Shown one piece after another: positions 1-5,488 of a stretch of 11,266 bases of DNA (within the stretch, counting starts at the first letter, position 1; each line of letters opens with the position of its first letter). Made by a program: the position numbers and the translations under genes. Below the pieces are notes generated by a model. The model made no database searches, was not told the origin of the DNA, and worked only from the letters and a program-made list of their open reading frames with translations. Source of the stretch: Lachnospiraceae bacterium UBA7012 (GTDB lineage: Bacteria > Bacillota > Clostridia > Lachnospirales > Lachnospiraceae); assembly GCA_002449595.1 (NCBI GenBank), contig DJXE01000016.1, positions 1 through 11,266 of the forward strand, written 5' to 3'.

Positions 1-394
1 ACACGTTGTAATTGATGACGAGGTCCGCCGGATATGAGAACGCGTTCAGGTCATCGAGGTAAGCAAGTTTTGCTTCCTCCCGGACGTCCCGCATCACCTC
101 CGGCGTCACGGCGTAGCTGTCGAGCAGAACCAGCCCGGCGCCGCTTGCCTGGATCACGGGGAGTAATGCTTTTCCCCAGGATTCAGGGTCGTCGTGTGCC
201 GCGTCCAGGATCTCCAGCCCGAAGCCCGCGCCGCGGATCAGCTCCCGCGCGCGCTCCGGCGTGTCGGACGCGGCCGCAAAGAGGCAGGTCTGCCCCTGCG
301 CCCGCAACGCTTTCGCGATCGTGAGGCACCGCATGAGGTGGCCGCCTCCGATCCGGCTGTTCGCGTCCGCGCGAATGATGACGTCCGCCTTCAC
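1..394 (-). CDS. pseG: PseG-like UDP-sugar hydrolase, N-terminal part (runs off left edge)
   Basis: About 131 N-terminal residues are visible and the 3' end lies beyond base 1. The family removes UDP from UDP-2,4-diacetamido-2,4,6-trideoxy-beta-L-altropyranose in the cytoplasm, supplying the free sugar to PseI. The start reads VKADVIIRADANSRIGGGHLM; the RADAN..IGxGHxMRC block (residues 8-23) is the hallmark of PseG and its glycosyltransferase-B-type fold, and His19 matches the conserved active-site histidine. Further along, LLDSY and AYLDDL blocks also fit. I chose the GTG at 394-392, which overlaps the pseI stop (GTGA) and has GGGAGG seven bases upstream. This implies translational coupling with pseI. 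A fused PseH acetyltransferase at the C-terminus cannot be excluded because that end is missing. Confidence 0.88.
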   Translation of the reverse strand, partial: MKADVIIRADANSRIGGGHLMRCLTIAKALRAQGQTCLFAAASDTPERARELIRGAGFGLEILDAAHDDPESWGKALLPVIQASGAGLVLLDSYAVTPEVMRDVREEAKLAYLDDLNAFSYPADLVINYNV

Positions 395-1425
395 TCCACG
401 TCCTCCCAGGACAGCGGTGTGCCGAACGGGATGTCACGCGCGGCCTTTTTCCCCGCGGTCAGCTCTGTCAGATATCTCGTGTGAAGCCCGCCGGACGGGC
501 GGATCGAGCGGATGTTTTCTTCCGTGAACGGCTCGCCCTTGCGAATGTCCGCGACCGCGAACAGGCTTCTTCTGAGGCTGTAGCTCTGCGCCTCGCGCTC
601 GTCCGGGCCGTAGGAGATGCCGCCGAGGGCCTTTTCCGCGTTGCGGACGTCCTGCACAAGCTTTGCAAATTCCGCCGGATCCAGCGAAAAAGCACTGTCC
701 ACCGTCTCCTCTTCCTTGCTCAGGCAGAGGTGCTTTTCGATCACCTGCGCGCCGAGTGACACCGCGCAGACCGCGGCGGTCGTGCCCTCCGAGTGGTCCG
801 AGAGGCCGATCGGTACGCCGAATTTCCGGATCATGTCCGGGATCGTGCGGAGGTGCATCGTCTCGTAGTCGGTCGGGTAGGCGCTGCAGCACTTCAGGAG
901 AACGACCGTGCTGCTTCCCGCGCCCTGCGCCGTCTCGAGCGCCTCGCGGATCTCGTCCTCGCTGCCCATTCCGCAGGAGATGACAAGAGGTTTTCCGGTC
1001 GATGCAGCTTTTCTTATCAGTGGGATGTCGACCAGCTCAAAGCTCGCGATCTTGTAGAATTCCTCGCCGAGCCCCTCCAGAAAGTCGACCGCCGTCGCAT
1101 CGAACGGCGTGGAGAGAAAGTCCATGCCGAGCCGCTCCGCCTCCTCCTTGATCGCCGCGGTCCACTCCCACGGGGTGTAGGCCTTTTTGTACAGGTCATA
1201 GAGGTACTGCTTGTCCCACAGCCCATTCTTCAGCAGAAAAGGATCCGTGTGCGCGTCGATCGTGATCGTGTCCGCCGTGTAGGTCTGGATCTTCAGGCAG
1301 TCCGCGCCGGCCTCCGCCGCCGCGCGCACGATCTGCAGCGCCTTCTCGAGGCTGCCGTCGTGGTTGCCGCTCATTTCGGCGATGATGTAGGTTTTGCCGG
1401 TTTTGAGGTATTCTGTGAGTTTCAT
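391..1425 (-). CDS. pseI: Pseudaminic acid synthase (NeuB family)
   Basis: This cytoplasmic enzyme condenses 2,4-diacetamido-2,4,6-trideoxy-L-altrose with phosphoenolpyruvate to give pseudaminic acid. The 344 residues match the usual PseI length. An N-terminal TIM-barrel NeuB domain (about residues 14-255) carries IAEMSGNHDGS, KIQTYT, FLSTPFD, YKIASFE, GLSDHSEGT and IEKHLCL. A C-terminal SAF/antifreeze-like domain (about 285-344) carries RRSLFAVADIRKGE and SIRPSGGL. The EMSxNHxGS start, the KNGLWD segment and the TPWEW segment favour PseI over sialic acid (NeuB) or legionaminic acid (LegI) synthases. The ATG has AAAGGA about nine bases upstream and lies 12 bases after the pseF stop. The 3' end overlaps the pseG start. 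Confidence 0.93.
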   Translation of the reverse strand: MKLTEYLKTGKTYIIAEMSGNHDGSLEKALQIVRAAAEAGADCLKIQTYTADTITIDAHTDPFLLKNGLWDKQYLYDLYKKAYTPWEWTAAIKEEAERLGMDFLSTPFDATAVDFLEGLGEEFYKIASFELVDIPLIRKAASTGKPLVISCGMGSEDEIREALETAQGAGSSTVVLLKCCSAYPTDYETMHLRTIPDMIRKFGVPIGLSDHSEGTTAAVCAVSLGAQVIEKHLCLSKEEETVDSAFSLDPAEFAKLVQDVRNAEKALGGISYGPDEREAQSYSLRRSLFAVADIRKGEPFTEENIRSIRPSGGLHTRYLTELTAGKKAARDIPFGTPLSWEDVE

Positions 1426-1437
1426 TTGCTAAGTCCT

Positions 1438-2130
1438 TTACAGTTCCGGGTGCAGATAGCGGTACTTCGTCTCCGCGATCTCCCAGTCGGTCATCGTGTC
1501 GATGTCCTGCACTTCTGTCTCGTCCAGAACCATGGCTGCGGTGCTGTCACCGATAAGCTTCCCGGTTCTGAGCAGTGCCTCCGTGCGGAAGAAATAGAAC
1601 TGTCCGCAGTCGTGGTAGAGCTTTTCCAGGTCCTGGGAGCGCATCTGCATGCACTCCGGGTGCGCCGGGGAGATTCTTCCGTCTCTCAGGAAGACGCCTC
1701 TCTGCGGCGGAAACGAAAACGCCACGACCGGCATCAGCGTATCCGCGCCGGACGAGGCAAACGTCTCTCCCGCCTCCCTGAGCCGCTCCGGCGTAAGGAA
1801 CGGCGCGGTCGGATACAGGCAGCAGGCGGTCTCGAAGTGTTTGCCGCGCTTTTCATATTCCTGCACGACTTCTGTGAGCACGTCCGCGGTCGTCGCCTGA
1901 TCGTTCGCCGTCTCTGCCGACCGGAAGAACGGGACTTCCGCTCCGGCCTCCCGCGCGATCCGCGCGATCTCCTCGTCGTCCGTCGAGACCATCACTTCGT
2001 CGAAAACGCCGCTCGCGAGCGCAGCCTCGATCGTGTAGCAGATGATCGGCTTGCCGCAGAACTCTTTTATATTCTTGTGCGGGATCCGCTTGCTGCCGCC
2101 CCGCGCGGTGATGATAGCTAGTGAACTCAT
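1438..2130 (-). CDS. pseF: Pseudaminic acid cytidylyltransferase (PseF/NeuA family)
   Basis: It activates pseudaminic acid with CTP to CMP-pseudaminic acid, the donor for glycosyltransferases. The 230 residues fit the family. The N-terminal nucleotide-binding loop is TARGGSKRIPHKNI (residues 8-21), followed by FCGKPIICYTIEAA, VSTDDEEIA, a DQATTADVL segment and CCLYPTAPFLT. The later RSQDLEKLYHDCGQFYFF block resembles PseF rather than NeuA. The order pseF-pseI-pseG supports the assignment. A 63-base gap separates it from the glycosyltransferase gene upstream; a GGGAG site lies about 11 bases before the ATG, a little far. Sialic acid or legionaminic acid specificity is the main alternative and is less likely beside PseI and PseG. 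Confidence 0.9.
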   Translation of the reverse strand: MSSLAIITARGGSKRIPHKNIKEFCGKPIICYTIEAALASGVFDEVMVSTDDEEIARIAREAGAEVPFFRSAETANDQATTADVLTEVVQEYEKRGKHFETACCLYPTAPFLTPERLREAGETFASSGADTLMPVVAFSFPPQRGVFLRDGRISPAHPECMQMRSQDLEKLYHDCGQFYFFRTEALLRTGKLIGDSTAAMVLDETEVQDIDTMTDWEIAETKYRYLHPEL

Positions 2131-2154
2131 ATGATTTCTATTCTCCCTGTGATT

Positions 2155-2198
2155 CCTGAGGGGTGATTGTTCCTCGGATTGCTGTGAATTGCCTCAGG
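2155..2198 (-). repeat. Inverted repeat between glycosyltransferase gene and pseF
   Basis: Perfect 7-base arms, CCTGAGG and CCTCAGG, stand about 30 bases apart. The upstream arm overlaps the stop codon of the glycosyltransferase gene and the other lies 32 bases before the pseF start. No T-run follows, so it is not a classical terminator. It could form a long-looped intercistronic hairpin, or be chance. Confidence 0.3.
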
Positions 2199-3270
2199 TT
2201 CTTGTCTTTTTCCGCAGGTCCCTGTAGAACCAAAGCAGTTTGTAATACACATAAAACAGGAGGTGCGACTTCATCTGCATCGCGATGAGTTTCTTCTCTT
2301 CGGCGGGAATGCGTGCCTGATAGTAGGCGTTCTCCTGGAATGCAGGGAAGGTCTCCCGCATCTCTTTCGCCAGCTGCTTCGCGAAGCCGTATCTCCCTGC
2401 GATCTTCTGGCTGCGGGGCATCGCCGAGAACAGCGTGTTGATGTAGAAGAGCACCGTGAAGGAAAACTCCATCTCCGGGCGGTACGTCTCAAGATAATTC
2501 TGCCGCTTCGCCTCTTCCAGCATGAGACGGCCTGCTGCTTTGCGGTCTTCGAGATTCTTTTTCGAGATCGTGTGGACGGTGGATCCGCCGTGCTGGTAAT
2601 AGTAGTACCAGGGCTCCGGCAGATAGACAAACCGCTTCGCCCGCAGCATCCATGTCTTGCAGACGGCGTTGTCCTCGTAGAAGATGTCCTCGGGGAATAC
2701 CTTTACGCTCCGGGGGTTGGTTCCTTCTTCCTGCTTAATGTCTCCCAGAATCAGTTCTCTGCGGTAGATTTTTACTACGAGGCTTCCCGGATCGAGGATG
2801 AGCTTTCGGTATTTCTCCGTGTTCAGTTCGCCGGTCTGGTCCTCGCGGTTGTTGTGCACGACCTTTCCGATGTCCATCCCGTGGTGGTCCGTCAGATGGT
2901 AGTCACAGCCTGCCATGTCCGCGCCGGCTTCTTCCGCCGCGGCGAGCAGAGATCCGTACATCCGGGGCGCCGCCCAGTCGTCCGCGTCCATGAAGCCGAT
3001 CCAGCTTCCTTCCGCGTACGCGAGGCCGATGTTCTTCGCCCCGCCCTGATGATGATTCACCGGAGAGCGCAAAGCCGTGATTCTGTGGGGGTATTTCTTT
3101 TCATACTCTCGCAGAATCTCAAAAGAATTGTCCGAAGACGCGTCGTCCACCGCAATGATCTCATACTCCTCCGGCGCCATGTCCTGCGCGAGGAGCGAGT
3201 CGATGCAGTATTCCAGTTTTCCGTCCGCCGCCATGTTGTAGACGGGGACGATGATGCTCAGCTTCTTCAT
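2194..3270 (-). CDS. Family 2 glycosyltransferase
   Basis: This is a cytoplasmic or membrane-associated glycosyltransferase with a GT-A fold. From the ATG at 3270 it has 358 residues, starting MKKLSIIVPVYN, the standard opening of the family. Other landmarks are the IIAVDDASSDNS loop (38-49), GGAKNIGLAYAEGSWIGFMDADD with the metal-binding DADD at 95-98, and EDIFYEDNAV in the acceptor half. The basic, aromatic C-terminus (YVYYKLLWFYRDLRKK) could touch the membrane. A GTG at 3294 would add eight residues and overlap the stop of the regulator gene upstream (GTGA). The only strong AGGAGG overlaps that GTG and lies about 23 bases from the ATG, so the start is unsettled; I prefer the ATG because of the family's N-terminus. 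Placed directly before pseF, it may act on a pseudaminic-acid-bearing glycan. The substrate is unknown. Confidence 0.85.
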   Translation of the reverse strand: MKKLSIIVPVYNMAADGKLEYCIDSLLAQDMAPEEYEIIAVDDASSDNSFEILREYEKKYPHRITALRSPVNHHQGGAKNIGLAYAEGSWIGFMDADDWAAPRMYGSLLAAAEEAGADMAGCDYHLTDHHGMDIGKVVHNNREDQTGELNTEKYRKLILDPGSLVVKIYRRELILGDIKQEEGTNPRSVKVFPEDIFYEDNAVCKTWMLRAKRFVYLPEPWYYYYQHGGSTVHTISKKNLEDRKAAGRLMLEEAKRQNYLETYRPEMEFSFTVLFYINTLFSAMPRSQKIAGRYGFAKQLAKEMRETFPAFQENAYYQARIPAEEKKLIAMQMKSHLLFYVYYKLLWFYRDLRKKTRT

Positions 3271-3290
3271 GGTCTGTGATACGGTCTCGC

Positions 3291-3533
3291 TCACCTCCTG
3301 GGAAATGGAAGTCTCTCGTTTCTCACGCCGCAGATGTAATCCACGCTGACGTCATAGAACTTCGCCAGCGTGAGAAGATGCACGATATTCAGCTTCGTGC
3401 GGCCGCGCTCGTAGTCGCTGTAGGTGCGCTGCGCAACGTTCATCACTTTCGCGACTTGCGTCTGGTTCAGGTGCCTCTGTTTCCGCAGCTGCCTGATCCT
3501 GCGCGCCGCCCGCGAGGGAGTGTATTCTGCCAT
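3291..3533 (-). CDS. Small XRE-type helix-turn-helix regulator
   Basis: An 80-residue protein consisting almost only of a Cro/CI-type HTH domain (about residues 8-67). The recognition region reads NQTQVAKVMNVAQRTYSDYERGR, followed by LLTLAKFYDVSVDYICG, the usual end of the domain. A short basic tail (NERLPFPRR) follows. The ATG at 3533 has CGGAG seven bases upstream. The open frame extends further upstream, but that extension lies inside the maturase gene and is arginine-rich, so I rejected it. The gene starts 23 bases after scfB stops and its own stop touches the next gene, so it is probably co-transcribed with both. It may autoregulate this operon or sense the modified peptide. That role is inference; the HTH identity is clear. 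Confidence 0.85.
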   Translation of the reverse strand: MAEYTPSRAARRIRQLRKQRHLNQTQVAKVMNVAQRTYSDYERGRTKLNIVHLLTLAKFYDVSVDYICGVRNERLPFPRR

Positions 3534-3556
3534 TTCCTGACTCCGTTTACTGTTTT

Positions 3557-4966
3557 TCAGGCTGTCGGGATTCCTTCGGCCGCCTTCATCATGAGTGCGC
3601 ACTCGATGCGCTTGCGGAACAGCTCGCATCCGTACTGATAGGTCCCGTGGATGTCGCCCGTCGCGTGGTATGCGTTTGCGGCGCAGCCTCCCGCGCAGTA
3701 GAATCTCGCCCAGCACTCTGCGCACTCGGGGCGCGCGTAGACGTTGCAGAGCTTGAATTCATCGCGGATATCCGTTCTTGTGACGCCGTTCCAGACGTCG
3801 CCCATCTTGTAATCAGGGTCATTTACGAACTGGTGGCAGGGGTACAGGTCGCCCTGCGCCGTCACGGCCATGTACTCCGTGCCGGAGCCGCAGCCGGAGA
3901 CCCGCTTGTAGATGCAGGGGCCGTGCTCCAGGTCGATCATGTAGTGATAGAAGGTGATCGGCTCTCCCTCTTTCTGCCTGCGGAGCATGTCCTTCGCGAG
4001 GATCTCGTACTGCTCCATGATGATGGGGAGATCTTCTTCTGTCAGTCCGCAAGGATCTCCAGGCGCCGTCACGACCGGCTCCATCGAAAGTTCTTTGAAG
4101 CCCAGATCGTCTGCCATGTGGAACAGATCCTTCGTGAAGTCCGGATTGTGATGCGTGAATGTGCCGCGCATGTAGTAGCCTTTGCCTCCGCGGGCTTCTA
4201 CAAATTTCTTGAAATTCGGGACGATCCGGTCATAGCTGCCATTGCCGGCGATGTCGACGCGGAACCTGTCGTTGGTCTCCTTGCGTCCATCCAGTGAGAG
4301 CACGACGTTGTAGCACTCTCTGTTCGCCCACTCGATGACTTCGTCGGTGACGGCGACGCCGTTTGTCGTCAGCGTGAACCGGAAGTTCTTGTTCTTTTCC
4401 TTTTCTATGCTGCGGGCGTACTCGACGAGCTGTTTGCAGACTTCAAAGTTGACCAGCGGCTCACCGCCGAAGAAGTCGACCTCGAGATTCTTTCTGGTAC
4501 CGGAGTTTTCCACGAGGAAGTCCAAAGCTCTTTTCCCTGTCTCGAAGCTCATCAGGCCTTCCTGGCCCTTGAACTTGCCCTGCGAAGCGAAGCAGTAGGC
4601 GCAGTTCAGGTTGCAGGTGTGCGCGACGAGGAGGCAGAGCGCCTTGACGACCGTGTTCCGCTTCTTGAGGTCGAACGCCATTCCCTCGTAGATGTCTGCG
4701 GAGAACAGCTTGCGCTGCTCCTTCAGCTCCGCGATATCCGAGAACACGTCGCCCAGATATTCTTCCGGCGTCTGGCCGTCCGCTGCCGCTGCTTTGCTGA
4801 GCTCTTCCGCGTCTTTTTGCAGCAGCTGCTCCTTCGCTTCCTGCTCCGTCATGCCGCTGTCCAGCAGCGCGATCGCGTCATACGCCACGTCATCCGTGAC
4901 GTGCACGCTGCCGCTGCAGACGTCGAGTACGATATTCAGTCCGTTTAATTTGTATTGATGGATCAT
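3557..4966 (-). CDS. scfB: Radical SAM/SPASM maturase of the SCIFF peptide (thioether-forming)
   Basis: The enzyme installs sulfur-to-carbon thioether links in the SCIFF precursor encoded upstream. Its 469 residues match the SCIFF maturase family in full. Residues 1-90 form the peptide-recognition region (MIHQYKLNGLNIVLDV...). The radical SAM core holds the 4Fe-4S cluster motif CNLNCAYC (Cys118, Cys122, Cys125) and GGEP (167-170). The C-terminal SPASM domain for auxiliary clusters contains Cys359, 377, 407, 415, 418, 424, 428 and 447, including CGSGTEYMAV, DLYPCHQF and CAGGCAANAY. The ribosome site is weak (GGA eight bases before the ATG), unlike that of scfA, and a hairpin lies in the 120-base gap between them. 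Both suggest less maturase than substrate. Family recognition is strong; actual crosslink positions here are untested. Confidence 0.93.
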   Translation of the reverse strand: MIHQYKLNGLNIVLDVCSGSVHVTDDVAYDAIALLDSGMTEQEAKEQLLQKDAEELSKAAAADGQTPEEYLGDVFSDIAELKEQRKLFSADIYEGMAFDLKKRNTVVKALCLLVAHTCNLNCAYCFASQGKFKGQEGLMSFETGKRALDFLVENSGTRKNLEVDFFGGEPLVNFEVCKQLVEYARSIEKEKNKNFRFTLTTNGVAVTDEVIEWANRECYNVVLSLDGRKETNDRFRVDIAGNGSYDRIVPNFKKFVEARGGKGYYMRGTFTHHNPDFTKDLFHMADDLGFKELSMEPVVTAPGDPCGLTEEDLPIIMEQYEILAKDMLRRQKEGEPITFYHYMIDLEHGPCIYKRVSGCGSGTEYMAVTAQGDLYPCHQFVNDPDYKMGDVWNGVTRTDIRDEFKLCNVYARPECAECWARFYCAGGCAANAYHATGDIHGTYQYGCELFRKRIECALMMKAAEGIPTA

Positions 4967-4980
4967 GTGCTATTCCGATG

Positions 4981-5022
4981 TTCTGAAAATAAGAAACGAC
5001 CGGAGGACAAAAGCCCTCCGGT
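4981..5022 (-). terminator. Attenuator-like hairpin between scfA and scfB
   Basis: Perfect 8-bp arms ACCGGAGG and CCTCCGGT (4999-5006 and 5015-5022) enclose an 8-base loop. On the minus strand they are followed by CGTTTCTTATTTTC, a broken T-rich tail. The hairpin lies after the scfA stop and before the scfB start in the same transcript. It probably acts as a partial terminator or a stabilising 3' end for the scfA message, since no other promoter for scfB is obvious. Confidence 0.65.
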
Positions 5023-5086
5023 ATGTATTCGTTGCGTTACAAATTATCCCGTCCTGCGGGCTTTGAGATGCGATTGTAAGACAGGA

Positions 5087-5230
5087 TCAATCCCTGTTCT
5101 CGCACTCCTGGTTCGCAATGCCGCAGCTGGTCTTGCATGCGCTCTGGCAGGAAGTCTGGCACTCGCCGCAGCCGCCGGTGACAACGCTCTTTTCCATATC
5201 TCTTGTATCAAGTGTCTGAATGTGCTTCAT
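5087..5230 (-). CDS. scfA: SCIFF ranthipeptide precursor, 47 residues
   Basis: The peptide starts MKHIQTLDTRDMEKSVVTGG, the conserved SCIFF leader (MKHIxTL), and continues into a core with six cysteines at 21, 24, 28, 32, 36 and 43: CGECQTSC, QSACKTSC, GIANQEC. This is the 'six cysteines in forty-five residues' pattern. The product is a ribosomally made peptide whose cysteines are crosslinked to other residues by the radical SAM enzyme encoded 120 bases downstream. The ATG has a strong AGGGAGGA site seven bases upstream and a near-consensus promoter further up. Residue 37, just after Cys36, is glycine where SCIFF peptides I recall have threonine. The gene is easily missed because of its length. 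The product's function in the cell is not established. Confidence 0.95.
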   Translation of the reverse strand: MKHIQTLDTRDMEKSVVTGGCGECQTSCQSACKTSCGIANQECENRD

Positions 5231-5342
5231 TAATTTATCCTCCCTGTCGCAGCAGTGCTGCTATATTTTGTTTGCCTGTAAGTCCTTTGCCGGGCCGGTC
5301 AGCGTACCGGCTCTTTCCGCCTGCTTTCCGACTCAGCTTTGC
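5231..5342 (-). promoter_or_regulatory. Structured 5' leader of the scfA transcript
   Basis: About 110 bases lie between the predicted transcription start and the scfA ATG. Two hairpins can be drawn: GCCGGT/ACCGGC (5294-5311, 6-base loop, extendable by a wobble and a G-C pair) and GCAGC/GCTGC (5249-5261, 3-base loop). The second ends three bases before the Shine-Dalgarno sequence, where it could affect ribosome access or protect the message. I do not recognise a known riboswitch class. Confidence 0.4.
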
Positions 5343-5348
5343 TTTCCC

Positions 5349-5378
5349 ATCATACAAAACAGGTCCTGTAATTGTCAA
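5349..5378 (-). promoter_or_regulatory. Sigma-A promoter for scfA
   Basis: On the minus strand a perfect TTGACA (-35, 5373-5378) is followed after 18 bases by TATGAT (-10, 5349-5354, five of six consensus bases). It faces scfA, and the likely start of transcription is near 5342. It is the best promoter match I found in the window and suggests strong basal expression of the SCIFF peptide. The remaining sequence up to the decarboxylase stop (5379-5488) shows no gene or clear terminator. Confidence 0.8.
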
Positions 5379-5488
5379 GGTTTGGGCGGGTTGGGAGACC
5401 TTGTTCCACAAGCTCACAGGATCTGACCGTATGCTTTTCCGCCTTTGTTGCTGTAACTCACATGAAATGAAGATACTTCTTGCGCAGA

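Noticed and set aside
793..2121. 442-codon open frame on the plus strand
   Set aside because: It is antisense to pseI and pseF, is rich in Arg, Val and Leu without any recognisable domain, and results from the high GC content of the opposite strand.
2263..3279. 338-codon open frame on the plus strand
   Set aside because: Antisense to the clear glycosyltransferase gene, arginine-rich and without motifs.
3534..3725. N-terminal extension of the HTH gene
   Set aside because: It lies inside the scfB coding region in another frame and is arginine-rich; the internal ATG at 3533 has a good ribosome site.
5249..5261. The 13-base word shared by the scfA leader and the repeat after mscL
   Set aside because: Both are self-complementary GCAGC/GCTGC hairpins; the shared word is short and probably reflects hairpin composition, not a dispersed repeat.
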